Assembly: GCA_020630435.1 (NCBI GenBank)
Contig: JAHDBJ010000008.1
Span: 100,852 to 164,851 of the forward strand
Direction: 5' to 3'
Length of the DNA: 64,000 bases
Origin: Saprospiraceae bacterium
Lineage (GTDB): Bacteria > Bacteroidota > Bacteroidia > Chitinophagales > Saprospiraceae
Shown here piece by piece: positions 9,628-21,400 of this stretch. Numbering within the stretch: the first letter of the stretch is position 1; each line of letters starts with the position of its first letter. Both the position numbers and the translations under genes were made by a program. The notes below the pieces were generated by a model, which made no database searches, was not told the origin of the DNA, and saw only the letters and a list, made by a program, of their open reading frames with translations.

Positions 9628-10329
9628 TTATAGATCGCCTAATTGTGGTCGTAGAATTATTTCCTCTACTACAGCAGATGGACTCATTTTGGAGGCACTT
9701 AAAACAGCAATTGCTATATCATGCGCTTGCATCAATCGACTTTGAGGTAGTTCTACCCCTGCCCAAGAATTTGACCATGTTGCGCCAGGCAAAATAGAAG
9801 TAACTTTAATGTTTTTATCTTTAAGTTCTTCTCGTAATACTTTGGAAAATCCTAGTAAGGCAAATTTGGAAATACTATAAGACCCACCATTAGGATACGC
9901 AATTTTACTGGCAATAGAACACATATTGAATATATGTCCACTACTATTGTTTAGCATTAAAGGCAATAATTTACGGGTTAAATGATAGGCACTATACAAA
10001 TTAGTCGTCATCATTTTTTCTAGATTGCCTTCGGGTTCAGCAGCTATTTCTCCAGGTATGAATACCCCAGCGTTATTTACTAGAATATCAACATTTGACC
10101 ATTCCCTATTAATATATTCCCCAAAAAGAAGTACATCTTCTTTTACAGAGACATCCACTTTTTGGATTAAGACTTGAATTTTTGGATTAATCCCTTTCAA
10201 AATTTGTTTGACTTTTTCTAAGTCACTATTGTTCCTAGAACAAATAGCAATATTATGCCCTTCCTTTGCAAATATTTTTGCGATGGCTAATCCTATTCCT
10301 TTTGTACCTCCAGTTATGATTGTATTCAT
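9628..10329 (-). CDS. Short-chain dehydrogenase/reductase (SDR)
   Basis: A 233-aa classical SDR. I chose the internal ATG at 10327-10329 because the Rossmann strand (MNTIITGGTKGIG) begins exactly there; the longer reading adds 14 unrelated residues. The nucleotide-binding TGGTKGIG is at 6-13, NNAG at 85-88, and the catalytic residues are Ser138, Tyr151 and Lys155 (YSISK). It should reduce or oxidise a carbonyl/alcohol with NAD(P). The substrate is unknown; the sequence is close to 3-ketoacyl-ACP-reductase-like members in layout. It is divergent from mlaE, with 315 bp between the start codons. Confidence 0.88.
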   Translation of the reverse strand: MNTIITGGTKGIGLAIAKIFAKEGHNIAICSRNNSDLEKVKQILKGINPKIQVLIQKVDVSVKEDVLLFGEYINREWSNVDILVNNAGVFIPGEIAAEPEGNLEKMMTTNLYSAYHLTRKLLPLMLNNSSGHIFNMCSIASKIAYPNGGSYSISKFALLGFSKVLREELKDKNIKVTSILPGATWSNSWAGVELPQSRLMQAHDIAIAVLSASKMSPSAVVEEIILRPQLGDL

Positions 10330-10567
10330 CCTTTTGTTAAATGTCTTTGTTAAATAGAAGAAAAGGTGCAAATTAAACCAATAAGTCTGTAGATAAAAAT
10401 AAATCGTCTTTTTTGAAGATAATGATTCATCTTCTTGTTATATAAGATGCTCATTAACAAGCATTTTTTATAAAAACGAACTATATTTTTTTTAGGGTTT
10501 TCCCCTTTTGTGTTATTTCTAAAATCTATTTATACCAACGATTATCAAAAAAACGTTAAAAATACAC

Positions 10568-10575
10568 TACTTTTG
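10568..10575 (+). promoter_or_regulatory. Candidate -7 promoter element of mlaE-mlaF
   Basis: TACTTTTG followed by C matches the Bacteroidota -7 element TAnnTTTG and lies 70 bp before the mlaE start. No TTTG is found at the usual 19-20 nt upstream, so the call rests on one element. Confidence 0.4.
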
Positions 10576-10590
10576 CCCATATGTGCTGAC

Positions 10591-10619
10591 CCATTTATTT
10601 TTAGGTTGAAAATAAATGG
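10591..10619 (+). promoter_or_regulatory. Leader hairpin of mlaE
   Basis: A perfect 11-bp stem (10591-10601 with 10609-10619) and a 7-nt loop lie between the candidate promoter and the mlaE start codon (10645). There is no long T-tract, so it is more likely a 5' stabilising or regulatory structure than a terminator. Confidence 0.45.
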
Positions 10620-10644
10620 TTGTTAGGTAATTGAACTTTTCTTT

Positions 10645-11388
10645 ATGAATCTTAATATATTTTATCATTTTGGACGTTTTCTCTTATTGGTGAAGCAATC
10701 ATTAACAAGACCAGAGAACTTTAGAATGTATTGGAATGAGACGATGCGTCAAATGAATGATATTGGGATTGGTTCTTTGGTAATTGTAGGCTTAATTTCG
10801 TTATTTATTGGTGCGGTAACGGCTGTACAATTTTCTTATCAACTTGGAGATAGTTTTGTACCAATGTACTACATCGGGTATATTGTTAGAGACAGTACAA
10901 TCATAGAGTTAGCTCCTACGATTACATGCTTGGTTTTAGCTGGAAAGGTCGGTTCGAATATGGCTGCTGAAATAGGAGGAATGCGCCAAAAAGAACATAT
11001 TGATGCGATGGAGATTATGGGCGTAAATACGGCATCCTATTTATTTTTACCTCGATTAATTGCTGCTTTATTTACGATTCCATTATTGGTATCTTTAGCT
11101 GCTTTTATAGGTGTTGGTGGCGGGTATTTAGCGTCCGTACCTACAGGGATATTATCAGATGCAGACTTTGTATTAGGTGTACGTTCTTTCTTCGAGCCAT
11201 ATAATGTTTTTATAATGTATGTTAAAGCATTTGTATTTGCTTTTCTTTTAACTTCTGTATCTTGTTATCAAGGTTATTTTGTAAAGGGAGGTAGTATTGA
11301 GCTAGGACAAGCTAGTACGAATGCTGTAGTATTTAGTGATATTTTGATTTTATTTTTTGATTTTCTTATTGCATTATTATTAACCTAA
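10645..11388 (+). CDS. mlaE: MlaE-family ABC transporter permease
   Basis: A 247-aa integral membrane protein of the MlaE/YrbE permease family, with the family signature around VLAGKVGSNMAAEIGGM and REKEHIDAMEIMGV-like stretch (QKEHIDAMEIMGVN), and about five hydrophobic segments. With the ATPase encoded 18 bp downstream it forms the inner-membrane core of a phospholipid transporter that keeps outer-membrane lipid asymmetry or moves lipids between the membranes. The MCE-domain partner (MlaD) is not in the window; in Bacteroidota it is often elsewhere or downstream. Length matches the family (about 245-260 aa). Confidence 0.93.
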   Translation: MNLNIFYHFGRFLLLVKQSLTRPENFRMYWNETMRQMNDIGIGSLVIVGLISLFIGAVTAVQFSYQLGDSFVPMYYIGYIVRDSTIIELAPTITCLVLAGKVGSNMAAEIGGMRQKEHIDAMEIMGVNTASYLFLPRLIAALFTIPLLVSLAAFIGVGGGYLASVPTGILSDADFVLGVRSFFEPYNVFIMYVKAFVFAFLLTSVSCYQGYFVKGGSIELGQASTNAVVFSDILILFFDFLIALLLT

Positions 11389-11406
11389 TTATAGAACAGG
11401 TTTAAA

Positions 11407-12168
11407 ATGATACGAGCAGATAAAATAAAAAAGTCGTTTGGTAGTGCAGAAGTATTGAAAGGAATTTCAGTAGAGCTAGAACAAGGTAAAAACAACCTTA
11501 TTATTGGTCGTAGTGGTGCTGGTAAAACAGTTTTTTTAAAAATACTTGTTGGATTATTTATGCCTACAGTTGGTGATGTTTGGTATGGGGATACAAATAT
11601 TTGTCAACTGAATAAAAAAGAGCTAAAAGCTATTCGAAGAGAAGTTGGGATGTTATTTCAAGGGAATGCTCTTTTTGATTCTATGACTGTTGAAGAAAAC
11701 GTCCGTTTCCCTTTGGATATGTTTAGTAACATGACTAGAGGAGAAAAGCAAAAACGAGTAGACCTCTGTTTAGAGCAAGTGACCCTTAAAGGAAGTAATA
11801 AGAAATATCCTGGAGAAATTAGTGGCGGAATGCAAAAGAGAGTAGGGATAGCTCGGGCAATTGTTTTGAATCCTAAATATTTATTTTGTGATGAACCAAA
11901 CTCTGGCTTAGATCCTAAAACATCAATTACAATTGATGAATTGATTAGTGACATTACTAAAGAAAATAATATTACAACCGTTATCAATACCCATGATATG
12001 AATTCTGTGATGGAAATTGGTGATAAAATTGTTTTCCTTCATTTAGGAGAATTGGCTTGGATAGGGAGTAAAGATGAAGTATTAGAAAGTGATAATGAGT
12101 TATTACAAGATTTTATTTTTGCTTCTCCATTTTTACAAAAACTACGTAATGCTGCATTGAATCGTTAA
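11407..12168 (+). CDS. mlaF: MlaF-family ABC transporter ATP-binding protein
   Basis: A 253-aa ABC ATPase. Walker A GRSGAGKT is at 34-41, signature ISGGMQKR at 138-145, Walker B YLFCDEP at 158-164 and the switch His in NTHDM. The sequence between, with LFQGNALFDSMTVEENVRFP, is typical of the MlaF/Ttg2A branch. It powers the permease encoded just upstream; the two genes are clearly one operon (18-bp gap). It acts on the cytoplasmic face of the inner membrane. The next gene (hemW) follows after 83 bp and may be read from the same transcript. Confidence 0.94.
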   Translation: MIRADKIKKSFGSAEVLKGISVELEQGKNNLIIGRSGAGKTVFLKILVGLFMPTVGDVWYGDTNICQLNKKELKAIRREVGMLFQGNALFDSMTVEENVRFPLDMFSNMTRGEKQKRVDLCLEQVTLKGSNKKYPGEISGGMQKRVGIARAIVLNPKYLFCDEPNSGLDPKTSITIDELISDITKENNITTVINTHDMNSVMEIGDKIVFLHLGELAWIGSKDEVLESDNELLQDFIFASPFLQKLRNAALNR

Positions 12169-12251
12169 TGCGCCCTAATTTTTATATCGTTTTAATTAGA
12201 TAACTCTTCCCTATAGATTCTTGACTCAATAAAAAAGCAAAATGTTGTGCA

Positions 12252-13379
12252 ATGGCTGGACTTTACATTCATATTCCTTTTTGTAAACAAGCCTGCCATT
12301 ATTGTAATTTTCATTTTTCGACATCTTTAAAATATAAAGATGCTTTAATAAATGCTCTACTAAAAGAAATTGAACTACAGCAAGACTATCTTGGTACGAG
12401 TAGTTTAGATAGTATTTATTTAGGTGGCGGCACCCCATCTTTGTTGACAAGAATAGAGTTAGAAAAAATTTTTAATAAAATAAATGAATACTATACAATA
12501 CATACACCTACCGAAATCACTCTTGAGTGTAACCCTGACGATTTAGATCTTGAGAAATTATCTATTTTAAGAGATACTGCCATTAATCGATTAAGTATTG
12601 GTGTTCAATCTTTTTTTGATGAAGATCTAAGTATTATGAATAGGGCACATAATCAAAAACAAGCTCATACAAGTATTGAAAATGCTATAAAATATGGATT
12701 TGAAAATCTTACTATAGATTTGATGTATGGATTACCCAATCTTACAAACGAAAAATGGGAAAAAAACTTAGCTTTTACATTCGATTATAACATTCCTCAT
12801 ATCTCTTGCTACAGTCTTACTGTTGAAGAAGGAACAGCACTTCAACATTTCGTTAAAAATAAAAAAATTAAAATTTTAACAGAAGAAACTACTGCACATC
12901 AATTTGAACTACTAATGGCTGCTTGTAAAGCCAATGATTATATCCACTATGAGATTTCTAATTTTGCAAAACAGGGAAGATTTGCAATTCACAATAGTAA
13001 TTATTGGAAAAGCAAAAAATATTTAGGGATAGGCCCTTCTGCACATTCCTATAATGGACATAGCCGTCAATGGAATATTAATAACAATGCATTATATATA
13101 AATGCATTAAAAGAATCGAAACTTCCCTTTACTAAAGAAAACCTTAGTAAAGCACAACAATATAATGAATATATCCTTACTTCTTTGAGAACAATTTGGG
13201 GTTGTAACATAGAAAAAATCAGAAAATTAGCCCCTTCATATGAACCATTTTTTCTAAAAATGAGCAATCCCTACATTTCTAAAGGTTTGATTTTGAAAAA
13301 AGGTGATAACTATGTCTTAAGCCCTGAAGGAAAGCTTCTATCAGATAGTATTGCGTTGGATTTATTTTTGGATGAATAA
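12252..13379 (+). CDS. hemW: Radical SAM heme chaperone HemW (HemN-like)
   Basis: A 375-aa radical SAM protein. The cluster motif is C11-x3-C15-x2-C18 (IPFCKQACHYCNF), followed by GGGTPSLL and ECNPDD, all hallmarks of the HemN/HemW group. It lacks the extra Cys directly after the CxxxCxxC motif that true coproporphyrinogen III dehydrogenases (HemN) carry, and its length fits HemW (about 375-380 aa) and not HemN (about 450). HemW binds heme and inserts it into target proteins. Annotation pipelines often name such proteins coproporphyrinogen III oxidase; the chaperone role is the better fit. Confidence 0.9.
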   Translation: MAGLYIHIPFCKQACHYCNFHFSTSLKYKDALINALLKEIELQQDYLGTSSLDSIYLGGGTPSLLTRIELEKIFNKINEYYTIHTPTEITLECNPDDLDLEKLSILRDTAINRLSIGVQSFFDEDLSIMNRAHNQKQAHTSIENAIKYGFENLTIDLMYGLPNLTNEKWEKNLAFTFDYNIPHISCYSLTVEEGTALQHFVKNKKIKILTEETTAHQFELLMAACKANDYIHYEISNFAKQGRFAIHNSNYWKSKKYLGIGPSAHSYNGHSRQWNINNNALYINALKESKLPFTKENLSKAQQYNEYILTSLRTIWGCNIEKIRKLAPSYEPFFLKMSNPYISKGLILKKGDNYVLSPEGKLLSDSIALDLFLDE

Positions 13380-13887
13380 GAACATTGTGTCGAAATTTAA
13401 ATTTAAAATAAATGTCAATTGCCAAAACTCAGATATTGTGACGTTATGATTTTTTTACACAATATTTTATTAAAAAAAATTTCCATAGCTGAATTATATG
13501 TAATTCACTTATTATCAAAATAATATATCTTTATTAAATTATTGATGTATTTTTTTAGCCTAAATTTGGTATAAAAATTGTTACAATATACATGAATATT
13601 TAACCATACCTTGAAAATGTCATCCATGGCATTTTTCATTCTATCATTATATAATATACATAACTATACCTAAGGGATAGATAAACTAATATTTATTCTG
13701 TTTGCTATTGTGCATTTTATGATTCACAATATATAAGGTAGATACTCCATTTGCTTTTTATGGAAATAAGAGGGAACTATAATAAAGCAAGGCATTTATC
13801 TATATAGGCAGGATAAATTAAAAACATAAAAACTAATTCTAAAGTTTGGTATTTAATTTATTGAATCTTTTAAAAAAAAATGAAATT
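13380..13887. other. Long AT-rich leader region before the T9SS cargo gene
   Basis: About 500 bp without a gene. Two weak hairpins are seen: one at 13613-13636 (AAAATGTC with GGCATTTT, one G-U pair) and a small one near 13670-13682. A possible -7 element TAAATTTG is at 13561-13568, which would give a leader of more than 300 nt. No RNA family was recognised. Confidence 0.3.
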
Positions 13888-14955
13888 ATGAGAAGATCAT
13901 TTACTTATCCTCCATCTAAAAACACCACGTTAAAATCTATATTTAGTAGTATTTTTACATTTATTTTAGTTTTATTTTCAGCAAGTGCATTCGCACAATT
14001 GTGTCCTGAAAACCCTTTCCAAATAGAAGTTGATCCAACCAATTCATCAAAGTGTAGAGTTATTTTTACTTTCCCGACAGGGCAATTACCAGAGATTGGT
14101 TGTGATCTAATCACAACACCTGCTCCTGGTAGTGATGCTACATTTAATGGTGAAATTACTTACTTTAGCACTACTGATCTTTTTGGAACTACTGTATCTT
14201 ATGACAATAGCATTGCTTCTGGTTGTACCGGTCCTGTAGCAAAACTACAATACCATCCAACAATTCCTAATGCTATAATGACTGTATATGCTCCACAATT
14301 CTGCAACTATAGTGTATTTGAAACAATAGAAGTAGAAATTGGAAATACCAATAGTGGCTCAACAGAAACTTGTACCATTTCGAATCCTTCTTTCCCTGTA
14401 GAATGGGTATCATTTGATGGTTTTATGAATAGTGATAGAACCATAGATTTGGAATGGGTTGTTGCTACACAATTAAACAATAGTCACTTTGAAGTACAAT
14501 ATAGCAGAGATGGAGAAGATTATAGAGTAATCGATATTGTAAAAGGTAGTGGCACGACAAGTGATATGGAAGTATTTGTCTATACCCATAACACGCCAAG
14601 TTATGGTAAAAACTACTATCGTTTGAAGCAAATAGATTTTGATGGCGTTTATGAATATTCTGAAATTGTAACTGTTAATTTTGAATCCGAAAGGGTTGCA
14701 AATGTTTTTCCTAATGTCTTATTTGGAGATCAAATAATGCTAGAATTAAACAGTGAAGTTGATGGGACAGAAATCGATATATCCATTGTAAGTATGAATG
14801 GGTTTGTTCATCAAACAGAACGGGTAATCGTGGATCAAGGTTTATTTTTACACCAAATTAACCTACCAAGATTATCACGAGGAATGTACATCGTATATGT
14901 TCATACCGCTGACAAGCCATTAGAACATTATAAGATTATAAAGATGTTGGATTAA
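13888..14955 (+). CDS. Secreted protein of unknown function with T9SS type A sorting domain
   Basis: A 355-aa exported protein. I start it at the ATG at 13888; an in-frame ATG 14 codons earlier gives a poor signal peptide. The signal peptide ends near SASAFAQ (about residue 37). The middle (to about 170) is Cys-containing, has no recognised domain, and reads like a beta-rich adhesin or matrix domain (six Cys). From FPVEWVSFDGF on comes the linker module (LEWVVATQLNNSHFEVQYS) that in Bacteroidota precedes the T9SS type A domain, which closes the protein (YIVYVHTADK, ending KMLD). It should cross the outer membrane by T9SS and be anchored or released. Function unknown. It is a single-gene unit with a terminator. 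Confidence 0.8.
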   Translation: MRRSFTYPPSKNTTLKSIFSSIFTFILVLFSASAFAQLCPENPFQIEVDPTNSSKCRVIFTFPTGQLPEIGCDLITTPAPGSDATFNGEITYFSTTDLFGTTVSYDNSIASGCTGPVAKLQYHPTIPNAIMTVYAPQFCNYSVFETIEVEIGNTNSGSTETCTISNPSFPVEWVSFDGFMNSDRTIDLEWVVATQLNNSHFEVQYSRDGEDYRVIDIVKGSGTTSDMEVFVYTHNTPSYGKNYYRLKQIDFDGVYEYSEIVTVNFESERVANVFPNVLFGDQIMLELNSEVDGTEIDISIVSMNGFVHQTERVIVDQGLFLHQINLPRLSRGMYIVYVHTADKPLEHYKIIKMLD

Positions 14956-14987
14956 ACATCGAAATATATCTAAAACCGTTTTATAAG

Positions 14988-15019
14988 AAACCTCCTATGA
15001 TACTCGTAGGAGGTTTTTT
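14988..15019 (+). terminator. Intrinsic terminator between convergent genes
   Basis: A perfect 10-bp stem (AAACCTCCTA at 14988-14997, TAGGAGGTTT at 15007-15016) followed by more T on the plus strand. It lies between the T9SS cargo gene and convergent mnmA and can serve both, though the minus-strand T-tract is weaker. Confidence 0.85.
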
Positions 15020-15043
15020 AAAATACATATTTTTAATATTGTC

Positions 15044-16138
15044 TTATAGGCTACCATGAATAATTCCACCTCCTACAACGTCATCGCCTTCATAAAAAAC
15101 GGCTGACTGCCCTGGTGCTACTCCTGAAACATTTGCATAAAATTGGGCTTCTATTTTCCCATCTTTGTTTTGCAACTGGGCAAGTGTACCAGGACTATTA
15201 TAACGAATTTGAGTGATCGTTTCTATCCCATCAGGAATAGAAGCATATTTCATAGAATTTATCTGCCCTACCGTCATCCCATTCCGTAAAAGGTCATCCA
15301 CTTCTCCTAGTACAACTGTGTTTGACTCTGGGCGGATTTCAGTTACATACATTGGCTTTCCAAAAGCTGCACCTAGTCCTTTTCGTTGTCCAATAGTATA
15401 AAAAGGATAACCTGAATGTTTGCCTATAATCTCTCCCTGAGTATTGATAAAGTCTCCTCCATCTACACGTTCTTCAAGTCCTTCTACACGACGCTTTAGA
15501 AAACCTCGATAGTCATTATCTGGAACAAAGCATATTTCATAACTTTCTCCTTTTTTTGATAATTCAGTAAATCCCCAATCATAAGCCATCTGACGTACTT
15601 CAGGCTTTGTATATTCTCCTAGAGGAAAACGACTTCGGTTCAAACACTCTTGGCTAAGTCCCCATAAAACATAGGATTGATCTTTATGCCTATCTTTACT
15701 CTTGGTGACATACTTTCTATTTTCTAGTTCATTAATAATAGCATAATGCCCTGTAGCAATAAATTCACAATCTAAGGCATCTGCTCTTTTTAATAATGAA
15801 TTCCACTTGATATGTGTATTACATAAAACACAAGGATTAGGTGTTCTACCAGCTAAGTATTCATCTACAAAATTATCAATCACATAATCACCAAATTCTT
15901 CACGAATATCTACGATAAAATGGTGGAAGCCCATTTGAACCGATACTTCTCTAGCATCATTAATAGAATCTAGGCTACAGCATCCCGTTTCTTTACCACC
16001 TCCTCCTGAATTTGCATAATCCCATGTTTTCATTGTGATGCCTATCACTTCGTATCCTTCATTATGGAGCATCACGGCTGCTACGGTACTATCAATACCT
16101 CCGCTCATTGCCACCAATACTCTTCCATGCTTACTCAT
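15044..16138 (-). CDS. mnmA: tRNA-specific 2-thiouridylase MnmA
   Basis: A 364-aa enzyme that puts sulfur on C2 of the wobble uridine (U34) of tRNA Glu, Gln and Lys. The ATP pyrophosphatase PP-loop SGGIDST is at 12-18. The catalytic Cys pair is Cys106 (PNPCVLCN) and Cys203 (ESYEICFVPDN), matching Cys102 and Cys199 of the E. coli enzyme. GQRKGLG and the C-terminal beta-barrel end (APGQSAVFYEGD, VVGGGII) are present. Length matches the family (about 360-370 aa). It is the last gene of a minus-strand run; the next gene upstream is the SDR at 91 bp. Confidence 0.96.
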   Translation of the reverse strand: MSKHGRVLVAMSGGIDSTVAAVMLHNEGYEVIGITMKTWDYANSGGGGKETGCCSLDSINDAREVSVQMGFHHFIVDIREEFGDYVIDNFVDEYLAGRTPNPCVLCNTHIKWNSLLKRADALDCEFIATGHYAIINELENRKYVTKSKDRHKDQSYVLWGLSQECLNRSRFPLGEYTKPEVRQMAYDWGFTELSKKGESYEICFVPDNDYRGFLKRRVEGLEERVDGGDFINTQGEIIGKHSGYPFYTIGQRKGLGAAFGKPMYVTEIRPESNTVVLGEVDDLLRNGMTVGQINSMKYASIPDGIETITQIRYNSPGTLAQLQNKDGKIEAQFYANVSGVAPGQSAVFYEGDDVVGGGIIHGSL

Positions 16139-16228
16139 TATTCCTTTTATTTTTTAAATAATATTTAAAACTACAAATTTTGATTCGCTAAAGTTCAATA
16201 CAAAAGGCTACATTATATTTTGTGCTAC

Positions 16229-17014
16229 TTAAGATTTACTTACTTCTTGCATTTTCCTAATTTGAGTTAGAATTATCTTTTTCGGGGTAATTGGAATTGC
16301 GGATAACATCAGCCTTTGCGTAAATGTCAGTCCCGATAAAACATCTAGTTTTCCTTTCAACATACCATTATACCCATCCAAGGCAACTGTCCTCGCTGAA
16401 AATGTATTTTTAAAAACATCTGTTTTATCCATGCCAGAAGTTGCTGCAAATTCAGTCTCTGTTGCTCCAGGCAGCAAAGCAGTAACTGTTATTTTAGTAT
16501 CATGTAATTCCTCTGCTAGTGCATTACTAAATGATGTAACATAGGCTTTGGTCGCATAGTAGACCGCTTGTAGAGGTCCAGGTAGAAGACTCGCTGTTGA
16601 TGATACATTTAGGATTTTCCCCCTATCCTTTTTTATAAAATCGGGTAGAAAAAATCGAGTCAAGGCTGTAAGTGCAACAATGTTCAGATTAATCATCGCT
16701 AAATCCGTTGACCATTCTCGTTCGTGAAACTTACCTCTCCCACCAAAACCTGCATTGTTGATCAAGTATTCAATATCAAGTCCCATTTGTTTTACTTCGT
16801 CATACACTTCTTTAGGAGCATCTGCTAGGGTTAGATCTTTTACAATAACTTTTACTTGAATTTTATGTTTTTGTTCTAATTCTAACCTAAGTGATTCTAG
16901 TTTATCTGCTCTCCTTGCAATAATAACTAGATCCCCCCCTTTTTCAGCATGAATACAAGCAAGTTCTTTACCGATTCCACTGCTCGCTCCTGTAATAAGT
17001 GCAATGTTTTTCAT
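16229..17014 (-). CDS. SDR family oxidoreductase (DltE/YdfG-like)
   Basis: A 261-aa classical SDR: GASSGIG at 9-15, NNAG at 86-89, catalytic Ser139, Tyr152 and Lys156 (YYATK). The layout, with LPGATETEFAATSGM and a C-terminal membrane-prone tail (LTFTQRLMLSAIPITPKKI), is like the DltE/short-chain acyl dehydrogenase group that often acts on lipids. The substrate is unknown. It lies only 21 bp after the stop of the fadH-like gene on the same strand, so the two are probably co-transcribed and may share a pathway in fatty-acid or quinone metabolism (inference). Confidence 0.88.
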   Translation of the reverse strand: MKNIALITGASSGIGKELACIHAEKGGDLVIIARRADKLESLRLELEQKHKIQVKVIVKDLTLADAPKEVYDEVKQMGLDIEYLINNAGFGGRGKFHEREWSTDLAMINLNIVALTALTRFFLPDFIKKDRGKILNVSSTASLLPGPLQAVYYATKAYVTSFSNALAEELHDTKITVTALLPGATETEFAATSGMDKTDVFKNTFSARTVALDGYNGMLKGKLDVLSGLTFTQRLMLSAIPITPKKIILTQIRKMQEVSKS

Positions 17015-17035
17015 TTACATTTTTATTTAATAGTC

Positions 17036-19214
<2,179 letters not shown>

Positions 19215-19252
19215 ATTTATTTTACTATCGTAATGATTCAAACCCTATTTGG

Positions 19253-21400
19253 TTAGTTTCTTTTGCCATTACGTTCTGGTCTAGGCATCAATGCTTTTCT
19301 TGATAATCGATATTTTCCTGATTTAGGATCAATACCAATTAGCTTTACCTTAACCATATCTCCTTCTTTTAAATGATCTTCAACCCTATTGATTTTAGAA
19401 TGAGAAATTTCAGAAATATGGAGTAAACCAGATTTACCTGGAAGGAAATCTGCAAAAACTCCATAGGCTTGTACTTTTACTACTTTAGCATCAAATACAT
19501 CACCAACTACTGGAGTATAAGCAATAGCTTTAATTCTAGACAATGCACTATCAATTGAATCTTTATTAGAACTTGCAATATTAACAATACCATGTTCGCC
19601 CACTTCTTCAATATTAATAACAGCCCCTGTTTCTTTTTGAATTTCTTGGATAACTTTTCCACCAGGTCCAATAACTGCTCCGATGAAACTCTTATCGATT
19701 TTTATTTCAACTATTCTAGGAGCATGTGGTTTTAAGTCTTCTCTAGGAGTTTCTATACTCTTCTTCATTTCGTTCAGTATATGAATACGTCCTTCTTTAG
19801 CTTGCATTAGAGCTTCTTCCAAGAGTTCATAAGATAGACCATCGATTTTAATATCCATTTGACAAGCACAAATCCCTTCTTCTGTACCTGTAACTTTGAA
19901 GTCCATATCTCCAAGTGCATCCTCGTCTCCTAGAATATCGGTTAATACAGCATTGCGTTCTCCATCTGATATTAGCCCCATTGCTACTCCAGAAACGTGC
20001 GATTTGATCTGAATACCTGCATCCATCAATGCTAGAGAACCTGCACACACTGTAGCCATAGAAGAAGAACCATTCGATTCTAAAATATCAGAAACCAAGC
20101 GAATCGTATGAACAGAATCCTCTGGCAACACTTTTTTCAAAGAACGCCCTGCAAGATTAGCATGTCCCACCTCTCGACGACCAGGCCCTCTCATTGGCTT
20201 TGTTTCTCCTACTGATAATGCTGGGAAGTTGTAATGTAGAATAAAATTTTCGTGATACGTATTTAAAGCATTGTCTTGCATTAATTCATCTAACTTCGTT
20301 CCTAATGTCAATGAAGTTAGAGCCTGTGTTTCTCCTCTGTTAAAGATAGCAGAGCCATGTGTAGAAGGTAAATAGTCGATTTCCGTCCATATTGGTCGGA
20401 CTTCATCGTACTTTCGACCATCAAGTCTAACTTGCTCAGAAAGAACCATTTCTCTAATCGTCTCCTTCTTTATTTTGCCTAAATATTCTTTAATTTCTCC
20501 ACCTCGTTCTTCCATAAATTCTTCACCATGTTTTTCAAGCATAGCTTCTGTAATACCTTCAATCGCAGCTTCAAATTTTTTCTTTCTAGACTTTTTATCC
20601 AAAGCTCCTTTCGCTACTTCTAAGAATTTATCTACTGAGAGTCCTTTTAATTCTGTGATTAATACCTCATCTTCTTCTGCTATCTCATATTCTCTTTTTA
20701 TTGCTTTATCACCTACTAACTTTGCCAATTCTAACTGAGCATCACATTGAACTTTTATGGCTTCATGTCCTATTTTTATGGCTTCGATAAGATCTCTTTC
20801 TGAACACTCATCTGCTTCACCTTCTACCATCATAATATTTTCCTTAGTCGCAGCAAGGATAATATCAAGATCAGCTTTTTCTAATTCAGACTTTTTAGGA
20901 TTAATAACGAATTCACCATCAATTCGAGCAACTCTAACTTCAGAAATAGGCCCTTCGAATGGAATATCTGAAACGGTTAATGCTGCAGAAGCAGCTAGTG
21001 CTGCATAAGCATCTGGTAATGTTTCAAGTTCACCAGAAATCAGGTTGATAATAATTTGTGTATCAAATAGATAACCTTTTGGAAAAAGTGGGCGAATTGG
21101 TCTATCCACTAACCTCGAAATTAATATTTCAGAATCAGTCAGTCTTGCTTCTCTTCTAAAAAAATTACCTGGAATACGTCCAGCTGCTGCAAATTTTTCT
21201 TGATAATCTACAGACAACGGAAAAAACGACTGCCCTTCTCTTGCGGTATAACTAGATACAGCAGATGCAAAAAGCATTGTTTTTCCAATCTTAACAACTA
21301 CTGAGCCATGTGCTTGAGTTGCTAATTTCCCTGTTTCAATAACAACAGGTGTGCCATCAGGCAAATTAAATGTTACGCTTAAAGGAATCTGTTTCCCCAT
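19253..21400 (-). CDS. pnp: Polyribonucleotide nucleotidyltransferase (PNPase)
   Basis: A 715-aa phosphorolytic 3'-to-5' exoribonuclease. Two RNase PH domains (about 10-230 and 320-550) flank an all-helical linker; the second holds the catalytic region around DILGDEDALGDMDF. A KH domain follows (about 560-620, with GPGG) and then an S1 domain (about 625-695, YGVFADFLPGKSGLLHISEI). Length and order match the family. It degrades mRNA in the cytoplasm and can add heteropolymeric tails. The gene lies downstream of rpsO on the same strand, the common rpsO-pnp order, but here 365 bp and a terminator separate them. Confidence 0.98.
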   Translation of the reverse strand: MGKQIPLSVTFNLPDGTPVVIETGKLATQAHGSVVVKIGKTMLFASAVSSYTAREGQSFFPLSVDYQEKFAAAGRIPGNFFRREARLTDSEILISRLVDRPIRPLFPKGYLFDTQIIINLISGELETLPDAYAALAASAALTVSDIPFEGPISEVRVARIDGEFVINPKKSELEKADLDIILAATKENIMMVEGEADECSERDLIEAIKIGHEAIKVQCDAQLELAKLVGDKAIKREYEIAEEDEVLITELKGLSVDKFLEVAKGALDKKSRKKKFEAAIEGITEAMLEKHGEEFMEERGGEIKEYLGKIKKETIREMVLSEQVRLDGRKYDEVRPIWTEIDYLPSTHGSAIFNRGETQALTSLTLGTKLDELMQDNALNTYHENFILHYNFPALSVGETKPMRGPGRREVGHANLAGRSLKKVLPEDSVHTIRLVSDILESNGSSSMATVCAGSLALMDAGIQIKSHVSGVAMGLISDGERNAVLTDILGDEDALGDMDFKVTGTEEGICACQMDIKIDGLSYELLEEALMQAKEGRIHILNEMKKSIETPREDLKPHAPRIVEIKIDKSFIGAVIGPGGKVIQEIQKETGAVINIEEVGEHGIVNIASSNKDSIDSALSRIKAIAYTPVVGDVFDAKVVKVQAYGVFADFLPGKSGLLHISEISHSKINRVEDHLKEGDMVKVKLIGIDPKSGKYRLSRKALMPRPERNGKRN

